Shown here in pieces: positions 25,850 through 33,078 of a DNA stretch of 50,103 nucleotides. Source of the stretch: Croceicoccus mobilis (GTDB lineage Bacteria > Pseudomonadota > Alphaproteobacteria > Sphingomonadales > Sphingomonadaceae). Below the pieces are notes generated by a model. The model ran no database searches, was not told the origin of the DNA, and saw nothing but the letters and a program-made list of their open reading frames with translations. Where the stretch lies: NCBI RefSeq assembly GCF_001661965.1, contig NZ_LYWZ01000010.1, forward strand, positions 1 through 50,103. Reading direction: 5' to 3'. The position numbers were made by a program, and so were the translations under genes. Position 1 is the stretch's first letter, and every line of letters starts with the position of its first letter.

Positions 25850-26415
25850 GGGTTCTCCTCCTCGTTTTCGGTTGGGAGCTGGCGGAAGCCGGTGAGGCCG
25901 AGACTGAGGCCGCGGCGGTTCCAGCTGAATTCGAAGCTGCGCTCTTGGCTTGCGATCACCTGCGCACCGACGAAGGTCTTGAGCGTGCCGGTGACGACAG
26001 CGGTGAGCGCCTGCGCGTCGACCTCCATCCGCGAGATGACGAAGGCCTGGCTGATGTCCGAACCGCGCTGCTCGTCGACGATCTTGACGAGCTCGGCCTT
26101 GAGGCTCCCGTGCGCTGACGGATCTGCCACCTTGAGGACCTGTTCCATCCAGTAGTCGAGGCTCTCGGGTGCGCGATTGAGCAGCATGAGCGCGGTGTCG
26201 CGGGTTACGAGTTCGAGGTAGTGCGCATCGGTACCGCCGCTCCCGAGCGTCAGGCGCTCGGTCGTGACAGGCACCAAAATGACGCTTTCCTCGCGCGTCG
26301 CCGCCGCGCCGACCGCCAGCAGGCTGGTAAGGCCCAGCACGGCTGACAGCGCGGCGAAGCGGTTGCGCTGTTTGAGGTGACGCTGCGCTTCCTCATAGGC
26401 GAATTCGTGTTTCAC
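25846..26415 (-). CDS. traE: Conjugal transfer protein TraE (VirB5/8-like)
   Basis: This 189-residue inner-membrane protein has one N-terminal membrane helix (about 21-40) and a periplasmic domain containing SGGTDAHYLELVTRDTALMLLNRAPESLDYW, typical of TraE. It is required for F-pilus assembly. It lies 12 bp after traL and overlaps traK by four bases. Confidence 0.93.
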   Translation of the reverse strand: MKHEFAYEEAQRHLKQRNRFAALSAVLGLTSLLAVGAAATREESVILVPVTTERLTLGSGGTDAHYLELVTRDTALMLLNRAPESLDYWMEQVLKVADPSAHGSLKAELVKIVDEQRGSDISQAFVISRMEVDAQALTAVVTGTLKTFVGAQVIASQERSFEFSWNRRGLSLGLTGFRQLPTENEEENP

Positions 26416-26427
26416 TTGGGTCCTCCC

Positions 26428-26715
26428 TCAGCCTGCGAGCAGGCGGCAGTGGGAGGGCGGCGTGGCTTTCAGCCCGAGGAAGCTCCCCGGCAGATACCAG
26501 TAGGCAGCATGGACCAGTTTCGACCCTGCGCCTGATGCCTTCGCCTTTCGAAGGGCGAACCAGGTCATGACCGATAGGCCGGTGCCGATGATGATGTGCT
26601 GCGAAAGGATGCCCCACGCGAAGGGGACGAGCAGTCCCGCAAACTCGTCGATGGTCCAGAAGCCGATGAGCTCCGGGTCGTCGAGCCGCCGTGGAACGAG
26701 GTATCTGTCGGCCAT
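26428..26715 (-). CDS. traL: Conjugal transfer protein TraL (VirB3-like)
   Basis: This 95-residue protein has the TraL signature RYLVPRRLDDPELIGFWTIDE and two membrane helices (about 22-60). TraL anchors early pilus assembly in the inner membrane. It lies 26 bp downstream of traA and 12 bp upstream of traE. Confidence 0.92.
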   Translation of the reverse strand: MADRYLVPRRLDDPELIGFWTIDEFAGLLVPFAWGILSQHIIIGTGLSVMTWFALRKAKASGAGSKLVHAAYWYLPGSFLGLKATPPSHCRLLAG

Positions 26716-26741
26716 GCCGCCCTCCCGTCGTTAGACCGCGA

Positions 26742-27068
26742 TCAAATGGTTGCGGTCACGACCGAGGTGACGATCGGCACGCCTGTGCCGACGCCAATTC
26801 CGACACCGACCGGGACCGCGACCTGCCCAAGGGCGAAGCGGCCCGAGGCGAGCGCGATCAAACCGCCGGCAAGGCTGAGGACGGTGATGATCTTGCCGCC
26901 CGAACCTTCGAGGAAGTCAGTGAACTTCTGCAGCGCCGGATCAAAGGTCGTGTCGGCACCGGCATAGGCGGCACCGGCGCAGGCGACCGCAATCGCGGCC
27001 GGAAGAATATAGTCGCGGGCACGAATGCCTTTGACGGATGGGCGGGGAAGGGTGATTGCATTGTTCAT
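26742..27068 (-). CDS. traA: F-type pilin TraA
   Basis: This 108-residue propilin has a long leader ending near AGAAYAGADTT, so mature pilin is about 68 residues. Two hydrophobic helices (IITVLSLAGGLIALASG and a Gly/Val-rich C-terminal segment) suit a pilin subunit. The ATG at 27068 is preceded by GGAG at good spacing. The longer frame to 27245 is not needed. It is the first gene of the transfer operon, and an exact SOS box lies 35 bp upstream. Confidence 0.88.
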   Translation of the reverse strand: MNNAITLPRPSVKGIRARDYILPAAIAVACAGAAYAGADTTFDPALQKFTDFLEGSGGKIITVLSLAGGLIALASGRFALGQVAVPVGVGIGVGTGVPIVTSVVTATI

Positions 27069-27102
27069 CGAGGAACTCCGTTTCGAACATTGGCAGCGAT
27101 GC

Positions 27103-27117
27103 GTTCGCTGTATGTTC
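27103..27117. promoter_or_regulatory. GTTC-N7-GTTC box upstream of traA
   Basis: GTTCGCTGTATGTTC is an exact match to the alphaproteobacterial LexA box, 35 bp before the traA ATG. Read on the minus strand it overlaps a possible -10 (CATACA). GTAGGAAA lies 23 bp further upstream. Confidence 0.72.
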
Positions 27118-27331
27118 TTTCCTCGATTGGAAGGCAGGGTGTAGGAAAACGGAAACTGCCGCACGCGGCATTCCGACCAAGAGAAATCGTCGATTCTGGG
27201 CAATCTGACCGGGCTTTGCGCGACCGGTGCAGACATTGCGGCCAAGAATACCGATCATTGCGCCACCCATACCGAAATCTGAGATCGAGGGACCGGACTC
27301 TGCGCGAATCAAATCGTGTGACGATGAGCCA

Positions 27332-27372
27332 GTTTCCTACGAGTTCCTTATTTGTTCTTTTTCCTTTCCTAC
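27332..27372. promoter_or_regulatory. GTTC array flanked by two TTTCCTAC elements upstream of the HTH gene
   Basis: Exact GTTC copies at 27343 and 27354 are 11 bp apart. Near-copies GTTT (27332) and TTTC (27365) extend the same 11-bp phasing. TTTCCTAC at 27333 and 27365 are 32 bp apart, about three helical turns. The array sits just upstream of a candidate -35 element. Confidence 0.7.
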
Positions 27373-27431
27373 AGTTTGACGCGTCGCCTAGCCTGTTGGT
27401 GATTCGCTAAAGATCACCGGAAGCAGGAACA

Positions 27432-27893
27432 ATGGCGCGAAACACAAACGACAAATGGGGAGAACTATCGCGAGGAGTCGCCGCTTTCCTCGACCATGCC
27501 GTGGACGAAAGTGGCAAGTCCCGGCGGACGATTGCCGCACAGACGAATATCAACAAGGACGCGCTCCGACGCATCCTCGCCGGGACAAGGTCAGCCACAC
27601 TGCTTGAGGCGCTGGCCATCCTTGACGCGAGCGGTCACGCGCCGCGCACCTCCCTGATGCTGGCACTCGCGGGGTACTCGCAGCGTAGCAAGGATTGGCA
27701 GAATAGCGGCGTGCTGGAATTTCTTGAAACCTTCATAAGCGAGTTGCCGTCTGCTTTGGATCAAGCGCTGGGCGAGAGGCTGCTCGATGTGAGACCGCGC
27801 TGGGCAAAGGGGACCGCTCACCGCACCGCCGGTCTCCTGTCGGATCACCTCGCGCAACTGGAGCGGCAGGATGAACAAAGCTTCGCTCTCTGA
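27432..27893 (+). CDS. Helix-turn-helix regulator
   Basis: This 153-residue protein has an N-terminal HTH at about residues 28-65 (RRTIAAQTNINKDALRRILAGTRSATLLEALAIL), of the XRE/lambda-repressor type. The C-terminal part is helical with no catalytic motif. It is divergent from the tra operon and sits directly behind the SOS-box array, which suggests a transfer or excision regulator. It overlaps the AlpA-type gene by 23 bp, or abuts it if that gene starts at 27895. Confidence 0.75.
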   Translation: MARNTNDKWGELSRGVAAFLDHAVDESGKSRRTIAAQTNINKDALRRILAGTRSATLLEALAILDASGHAPRTSLMLALAGYSQRSKDWQNSGVLEFLETFISELPSALDQALGERLLDVRPRWAKGTAHRTAGLLSDHLAQLERQDEQSFAL

Positions 27894-28161
27894 AATGACG
27901 ACTGGTCTCGAAACGGACGCGGAAGCCGTTCCTGTCGAGCCAACGCCAGACCGGCTCATTCGTCTTCCCGAGGTCATGGCGCGCGTGGGCCTGCGCCGAA
28001 CGGCAATCTATCAGCGGATGCGCGAAGGCCGTTTTCCAAAGTCGCGTTCGCTCGGTCCCCGTTGCACGGTTTGGGTCGAAGCCGAGATCGATGACTGGAT
28101 CGGTTCTGTTGTCGAACGCACCGACGAGATATGTCAGAACACGCCCCGAATTTCGAGATGA
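27871..28161 (+). CDS. AlpA-family / excisionase-like DNA-binding protein
   Basis: This protein of up to 96 residues has a winged-helix AlpA domain: RLPEVMARVGLRRTAIYQRMREGRFPKS, then WVEAEIDDWI. AlpA-type proteins activate integrase expression or act as excision factors in mobile elements. GGAGCGGCAGG precedes the ATG at 27871. An ATG at 27895, just after the upstream stop, would also keep the domain. No integrase is present in the window. Confidence 0.82.
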   Translation: MNKASLSEMTTGLETDAEAVPVEPTPDRLIRLPEVMARVGLRRTAIYQRMREGRFPKSRSLGPRCTVWVEAEIDDWIGSVVERTDEICQNTPRISR

Positions 28162-28208
28162 TCATGGTTTGCGTCCCGTCACCGCTCGAATAAACGCGCG
28201 CTGTCCCG

Positions 28209-28595
28209 CTAGCCGGAAAGCACTTCGATTATCCGGCATTCGCCAACCGCTCCGTGCTGGCAGTCGTCGACCATATGGCGCAGTTCGGTTCGCAGTTTTC
28301 GCAAGTCACCAAGCTTCCGATCCACTTCGCGTAGGTGGAGGCTGGCAATAGAGTCCACGGCTTCGCACGATTGCGATGGATCATCCGACAAAGAAAGCAA
28401 TTGGCGCACCTCCGCCATGGTGAAGCCGAGGTCGCGTGCGCGGCGGATAAACCGCAATCTGGCCAATTCGGTCGGGCCATAGTCCCGGTAGTTTCCGGCG
28501 GTGCGTGGTGGTTCCTCCAGCAATCCGGTCCGTTCGTAGTAGCGGATCGTTTCGGCGGTCGTGCCGGTCTTCCGCGCCAGGGCACCAATCTTCAT
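28209..28595 (-). CDS. MerR-family metal-responsive regulator 1 (CadR/PbrR-like)
   Basis: This 128-residue protein has the MerR HTH (MKIGALARKTGTTAETIRYYERTGLL), a dimerisation helix and three cysteines, C77, C112 and C120. The pattern matches CadR-type Cd/Pb/Zn sensors. The ATG at 28595 starts the canonical MKIG, and the longer frame to 28694 would cross the operator. It is divergent from a DUF3703 gene across 82 bp containing a textbook MerR operator. The exact metal cannot be read from sequence. Confidence 0.9.
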   Translation of the reverse strand: MKIGALARKTGTTAETIRYYERTGLLEEPPRTAGNYRDYGPTELARLRFIRRARDLGFTMAEVRQLLSLSDDPSQSCEAVDSIASLHLREVDRKLGDLRKLRTELRHMVDDCQHGAVGECRIIEVLSG

Positions 28596-28611
28596 GGGTT
28601 TCTCGCAATGC

Positions 28612-28642
28612 TTGACCTTGTAGCCACTACAAGGTGCATAAG
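28612..28642 (+). promoter_or_regulatory. MerR-type promoter/operator for the DUF3703 gene
   Basis: The perfect dyad ACCTTGTAG-CCA-CTACAAGGT (28615-28635) lies between -35 TTGACC (28612-28617) and a -10 near CATAAG (28637-28642). The 19-bp spacer is the overlong kind that MerR proteins activate by DNA distortion. The promoter reads rightward, away from merR. Confidence 0.85.
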
Positions 28643-28677
28643 ACGATTCGAAGATGCAAGCAGAACGGTAAAATCCT

Positions 28678-29040
28678 GTGGCAAAGAAGGACATTATTGA
28701 ACTTATCGAAGCTGAGCGGCGCGTTTTCCGTGCCGCCAGGCAGTCTGGTGACCGGGCTTTGGCTTGGACCGCGCTCGAGCGGGAACATATTCTGGGCCAG
28801 GGCTTCTTCGGGCCGCACCTTCGTTCACATATGACGATGCTGGGCTATGCAGTTGAAACCCGCGATGGCCGCGAAGTTCTGGGGCAGGTCATACGTCTTG
28901 CGCTCGCTCCCCTTGGTAATCTCACCGGACGGCTCCCCTGGGGCAATACCGGACGCGCAAACGTGAGCGCATTCGCGCCAATGCCATACCCGGACGACCT
29001 CGCGGAGGTTTTCACCATCTCTTCGGACGAGGTTCGCTAG
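28678..29040 (+). CDS. DUF3703 protein
   Basis: This 120-residue soluble protein has the DUF3703 pattern EREHILGQGFFGPHLRSHMTMLGYAVETRD and LGNLTGRLPWGNTGRANVSAFAPMPYPDDL. The family often accompanies metal or mercury resistance genes, and its function is unknown. The His residues could bind metal. It starts with GTG, 36 bp downstream of the predicted -10, and is followed after 8 bp by the methyltransferase gene. Confidence 0.82.
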   Translation: MAKKDIIELIEAERRVFRAARQSGDRALAWTALEREHILGQGFFGPHLRSHMTMLGYAVETRDGREVLGQVIRLALAPLGNLTGRLPWGNTGRANVSAFAPMPYPDDLAEVFTISSDEVR

Positions 29041-29048
29041 CACGCGCC

Positions 29049-29693
29049 ATGGCAATTCTATCCAACGAACAGGTTGAACGTCTCTACGACAAGAACGCGG
29101 GAATCTATGACCGATTGGTGTCGGGGTTTCGGTGGGCCGGTCTTGGTCGCTGGCGACGCGATCTGGTTAACCGGCTTGAACTCAAGGCCGGTGACCATGT
29201 GATCGATCTATGTGCTGTCACCGGCGCAAACCTCGCGTTTCTGCTTGAGAGAGTAGGACCAAGCGGCAAGGTGACGCTGGTCGACCTTTCGCAAGGCATG
29301 CTCGACCAAGCCCGTCGACGAGCGAAGCGCCTGCGAGCTAGCAATGTCGAATTTGTGCAGTCAGACGTAGCCGCCTTCCGCTTTCCGAGCGAGACCAGCG
29401 CAGTCATCAGCACCTTTCGACTGGAAATGCCACCTGACTACGCCGCGATCATCGAGCGCGCCTCAGCTGCTCTCCCGACGGGTGGCCGGATGGCCCTGCT
29501 TGGCCTGAAGCACCCCGAGCGCTGGCCGCGATGGCTGATTGAAATCGGAATATTCGCTACGAAACCGTTCGGCGTCTCGCGCGAATACGAAGAATTCCGC
29601 CCGTGGCTACCAGCCCGCCGAGAGCTGAACGAACTCCATTTCCGCGAGTTTCTGGCAGGATGCGCTTACGAATTCGTCGGTGCCAAATCGTAA
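29049..29693 (+). CDS. Class I SAM-dependent methyltransferase
   Basis: This 214-residue protein has a Rossmann methyltransferase fold of the UbiE/ArsM-like group: motif I VIDLCAVTGANLAFLL, motif II VTLVDLSQGML and a later LPTGGRMALLGLKHPE. Motif I carries Val where DLCxGTG normally has Gly, which might weaken SAM binding. It is co-transcribed with DUF3703 under MerR control, so a substrate linked to metal or metalloid stress is plausible but unproven. Confidence 0.82.
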   Translation: MAILSNEQVERLYDKNAGIYDRLVSGFRWAGLGRWRRDLVNRLELKAGDHVIDLCAVTGANLAFLLERVGPSGKVTLVDLSQGMLDQARRRAKRLRASNVEFVQSDVAAFRFPSETSAVISTFRLEMPPDYAAIIERASAALPTGGRMALLGLKHPERWPRWLIEIGIFATKPFGVSREYEEFRPWLPARRELNELHFREFLAGCAYEFVGAKS

Positions 29694-29726
29694 TGCGGCA
29701 GAAGCCGCAGTTGCGTGACTGCTTTT
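29694..29726 (+). terminator. Probable Rho-independent terminator after the methyltransferase gene
   Basis: Two overlapping hairpins follow the stop: TGCGGC-AGAA-GCCGCA (29694-29709), then GCAGT-N6-ACTGC (29707-29722) followed by TTTT. The second has terminator form, though its stem is short. They share bases and cannot form together. Confidence 0.5.
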
Positions 29727-29791
29727 GTCTAGCTTCATGCGGGTTCCCCTGTTGAGTTCGAGCCCAAATACACCACATCCGCTTGCGCTGG

Positions 29792-30448
29792 TCAGTCGAT
29801 TTTAACCGTGCGCAGATAGGGGCGCAGCGTTGTGAAACCTTGCGGGAAGCGCGCTTTCGCTTCTTTATCGGAAACAGACGGTGGAATGATGACGTCATCC
29901 CCACTCTGCCAATTGACCGGGGTTGCCACGCCTTTACTTTCGGTGAGCTGGACTGAATCGAGCAATCGGAGCACTTCTTCGAAATTGCGTCCGCTGCTCA
30001 TCGGATAGAGTAGCATCGCACGGATTTTTTTGTCCGGGCCAACGATATAGACGGCGCGAACGGTAGCATTGTCGGCTGCGGTTCTTTGCTCCGCACTGCC
30101 AGTCTCCTCGGCGGGCAACATATTGTAGAGTTTGGCCACCTTCAGGTCGCTGTCGCCGACCACCGGGTAATCGACTTTATTGCCGCTGACCGCCTCGATA
30201 TCGGGTAGCCAGTCGCGATTGTCTTGGCTGCTGTCGACCGACAGGCCGAGAATCTTGGTGTCGCGTTTGGCAAATTCCTCGCCGAGACCGGCCATGTAAC
30301 CCAGCTCGGTCGTACAAACCGGGGTAAATGCCTTTGGATGAGAAAACAGGATAGCCCAATTGTCGCCCATCCAATCATGGAAGGTGATGGTGCCTTGGGT
30401 CGTTTCCGCTGTGAAATCGGGAGCTGTCGAGCCAATGGAGAGGGTCAT
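29792..30448 (-). CDS. 1-Cys peroxiredoxin (Prx6 family)
   Basis: This 218-residue cytoplasmic peroxidase reduces hydrogen peroxide and organic peroxides. The active site is HPKAFTPVCTTE with peroxidatic C45. The C-terminal domain (LRLLDSVQLTE, GVATPVNWQSGDDVIIPPSV) is typical of Prx6. The ATG at 30448 is preceded by AGGAG, and the longer frame to 30538 is not needed. It lies 194 bp after the TonB receptor gene. Oxidative stress caused by metals may explain its position. Confidence 0.94.
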   Translation of the reverse strand: MTLSIGSTAPDFTAETTQGTITFHDWMGDNWAILFSHPKAFTPVCTTELGYMAGLGEEFAKRDTKILGLSVDSSQDNRDWLPDIEAVSGNKVDYPVVGDSDLKVAKLYNMLPAEETGSAEQRTAADNATVRAVYIVGPDKKIRAMLLYPMSSGRNFEEVLRLLDSVQLTESKGVATPVNWQSGDDVIIPPSVSDKEAKARFPQGFTTLRPYLRTVKID

Positions 30449-30642
30449 GTCAAAACTCCTATTTATTCTGGGGGAGGTGTCCGCCGTCCTCATATTTTGG
30501 CGGGTGTGTGGCCTGCGGCACGTCGAATGTCGGCGCAATCGATTGCGTGAGTCTCGACCTCACCTGCATTTAGTGAGGCGGAAATGCTCACTGGCGCTCC
30601 CGCCTCCTACAAGATTGCGCGATCATCGGCCGGCGTAGATAC

Positions 30643-32877
30643 TCAGAAGCGCACGCTAGCGCCTGCTACGAAGCGCCGGGGAGCCCCCGGTCTCAAACCC
30701 GAAGGCCGACGCGCTACAGCATAAGCATTGTCGAACAGATTATCCACTCTGGCAAACAAAGAGAGACCTTCCGTCAGCGCAAACCGGCCGGCGAGATCAA
30801 AGACAATCCTTTCGTCAATACGCTCATCGGGCGAAATATCCCCGCTACCTGCTTCGGTGCGTACTTGCGATGTGTAATTGGCGCTCACGAGCAAGGATGC
30901 CGGTCCAAATGCGAGCCCCGTTTCGGCATAGAATTGGTGGCGAGCGATGTAGGGGAGTGCGTCGCCCTGGGACACGGAACCGAAGAACGCACTCTCGAAA
31001 CTGCTTTCGAATTGCGCGTCGGTGAGCGTGTAAACCACCGAGAAGGGAATAGAAATTTCCCTACCCACTTGATGCTCCGTCGAAGCTGCCAGCTCCAACC
31101 CCTTCACGGAGACGGCCCCAGCATTGAACTGGTCGCCAATATCCCCGACGCTACACCCCACGGATTGTGTGCAGTTTCCGAGCAGATTGGAATAGTCGGA
31201 ATAAAACGCAATCGCGGAAGCTTGAATGGCGCCATTCCGAAAACGCCCACCAAATTCATAGTTCCAGCTTTTCTCGGCTCGTGCCTCCGGATTTCCGGGC
31301 CCGGGGGGAGAAAAACCGCGCGAAGCGCCTGCAATCAACAGCACGTCTCCCAGTGCATAGGTTGCACCGAGTGCGGGAAGCCATTCGTCAACGTTGGTCT
31401 TGCGTATGCGCGCAGGTCCATCGAGACGAGCGGGGTCGGCTCGATCATAGTCCAGTCGAGTAAGGTCGATGCCTTCGTACCGAATGCCGGGTGTCAGAGT
31501 AAGCCCGCCGATCTCGATCCGGTTCTCCAGATAGAAAGCGATCGCCTTCGCCTTCGCCTCGCGATTGGCTTGAGCGCCCGGAGCCGTCTGCCGGACGAAA
31601 ACGAGATCTCCATCCGTTTGCGTATAGAATTCCTCATTCTGCAACCGGTCTTCTTCATCCTCGTGATACCGGAGCGACGCAGCCAGGTTGTGCCTGACCT
31701 CGCCGGTCTCGAAAGGTCTTTCGAACGAAAGCTGGACGCCTTCGCTCCGATAGACGCGGTTGTTGTTGCGAATGCGAAGGGCACCTTCAGCGCTGTCTGC
31801 GCCTCGCAGGATTGCGAGGCCTCTCTCGTTTGAGGAGGGAGCATCGAAAACGGGTTGGATGGCATCAAAGCTGCCATCACCATCGAAATCGATGTCCTGT
31901 AGCTTCGACCAACTTCGTGTGAAATCGTTGCGATATAGGGTAACCGCGAACTGCGTGTCGTCAGGCAACCGGAGGGTGCCGGTGAGCCGATATTGATCGT
32001 GCTCGCCCGTGAAAACGTCGCGTTGGCTGGCCGAATAGCGCCGGTACGGATCGCTCGCGAAATCCGCGTCGGCGAGGCCCAAATAGGTTTCGTTCGCCTC
32101 AAGTTCGGATCGACCATAGGCGAACTCGAGGCGAGCATCGACCGGCGAATCTGGGTTGGTGTGGACGGCGAAGCGGGCGCGATAGTCCTGACGTTGAAAA
32201 CCGGTCTCGGCGCCGGGAAGCCCATCTATCGTCTTGAACCCGTCACTGCCTTGCTGATAGCTTTCTACCATCGCCCCGAAATTGTCGGCACTAGCGCCAA
32301 TCCAGCCATGACCCTGATAATAGCCGCGAGAACCAAGCTGGCCGGAAGCTTCGCCAGCCAGGCTCTCGGTCGGTATCGGAGTCGATCGGAAATTGATGGC
32401 CCCGCCGATCGTGCGAGGACCATAGCGTACCGAGCCCGCGCCCTTGATCACTTCGACTGCGTCCATTCGACCGATCGCGGGAAAGTAATACGCGGCCGGA
32501 GCGGCGTAGGGGGCAGGGGCAATGAGAACGCCATCTTCCATCAAGGTGATGTTGCTCGACCGTTCGACCGGCGCGCCGCGCAAGCCAATATTCGGGAATA
32601 GCCCGAAACCGTCCTCTTCCTGAATGTTGACCCCCGGCACCTGGCGCAGGACACGGTTGACGTCACCATGCTCGAATTCGCTCAGTTCCTCGCCATCGAT
32701 TAGGTCCGCCGCACCGGCCACTTCATACGCATCGATGCGACCGCCAATCACGATAATCGATTCGCTTGGGTTTGCTATCCCGTCCTGCGATTGCCGCTCA
32801 TCGGTCGGGTCTTTTTCATTGGCGTAAGCAGGGGCGGCCAGTGCAATTGCTATGAGCGAGGCGGTAGCGCGATACAT
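30643..32877 (-). CDS. TonB-dependent outer-membrane receptor (FecA-like)
   Basis: This 744-residue receptor has a signal peptide (to about residue 19), a plug domain (about 40-165: VLRQVPGVNIQEEDGFGLFPNIGLRGAP, IEVIKGAGSVRYGP-like) and a 22-strand barrel ending in aromatic F (GASVRF). The family imports ferric siderophores, citrate complexes or other metal chelates using TonB energy. Location beside metal efflux genes suggests a metal-complex substrate, but the ligand is unknown. The ribosome site AAGGA precedes the ATG, and a perfect inverted repeat lies 28 bp upstream. Confidence 0.93.
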   Translation of the reverse strand: MYRATASLIAIALAAPAYANEKDPTDERQSQDGIANPSESIIVIGGRIDAYEVAGAADLIDGEELSEFEHGDVNRVLRQVPGVNIQEEDGFGLFPNIGLRGAPVERSSNITLMEDGVLIAPAPYAAPAAYYFPAIGRMDAVEVIKGAGSVRYGPRTIGGAINFRSTPIPTESLAGEASGQLGSRGYYQGHGWIGASADNFGAMVESYQQGSDGFKTIDGLPGAETGFQRQDYRARFAVHTNPDSPVDARLEFAYGRSELEANETYLGLADADFASDPYRRYSASQRDVFTGEHDQYRLTGTLRLPDDTQFAVTLYRNDFTRSWSKLQDIDFDGDGSFDAIQPVFDAPSSNERGLAILRGADSAEGALRIRNNNRVYRSEGVQLSFERPFETGEVRHNLAASLRYHEDEEDRLQNEEFYTQTDGDLVFVRQTAPGAQANREAKAKAIAFYLENRIEIGGLTLTPGIRYEGIDLTRLDYDRADPARLDGPARIRKTNVDEWLPALGATYALGDVLLIAGASRGFSPPGPGNPEARAEKSWNYEFGGRFRNGAIQASAIAFYSDYSNLLGNCTQSVGCSVGDIGDQFNAGAVSVKGLELAASTEHQVGREISIPFSVVYTLTDAQFESSFESAFFGSVSQGDALPYIARHQFYAETGLAFGPASLLVSANYTSQVRTEAGSGDISPDERIDERIVFDLAGRFALTEGLSLFARVDNLFDNAYAVARRPSGLRPGAPRRFVAGASVRF

Positions 32878-32904
32878 GTGAAGAATCCTTTCGAGACATT
32901 TACC

Positions 32905-32951
32905 AGCCTACTACTGCTATTGAGACGTATTCGCAATAGCAGTAGTAGGCT
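32905..32951. repeat. Perfect 18-bp inverted repeat upstream of the TonB receptor gene
   Basis: AGCCTACTACTGCTATTG (32905-32922) and its exact complement (32934-32951) flank an 11-bp loop. It sits 28-74 bp before the receptor ATG. It could be an operator for a dimeric regulator or a 5' leader hairpin. On the plus strand a short TTTT follows, so it could also stop rightward transcripts. Confidence 0.7.
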
Positions 32952-33078
32952 TTTATGCCCATATTGGGTGAGGGCGGCTCGCGGTGCATCGGTTCTGGAC
33001 TGCAATACCGTCCGCGACCGGCGCGCGATGAGGGCTCAGGGTCTGCGAACGGCCGGGCAGGAACAGGCCAGCGAAAGC

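Larger units (their letters stand above)
27069..27431. promoter_or_regulatory. Divergent control region between traA and the HTH/AlpA genes
   Basis: This 363-bp gene-free stretch must hold the tra operon promoter (minus) and the HTH/AlpA promoter (plus). It contains two exact GTTC-N7-GTTC arrays (27103-27117 and 27343-27357), GTAGGAAA at 27141-27148 and TTTCCTAC at 27333-27340 and 27365-27372. A candidate -35 TTGACG (27376-27381) faces the HTH gene. The 27150-27300 part shows nothing I can name. Confidence 0.75.
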
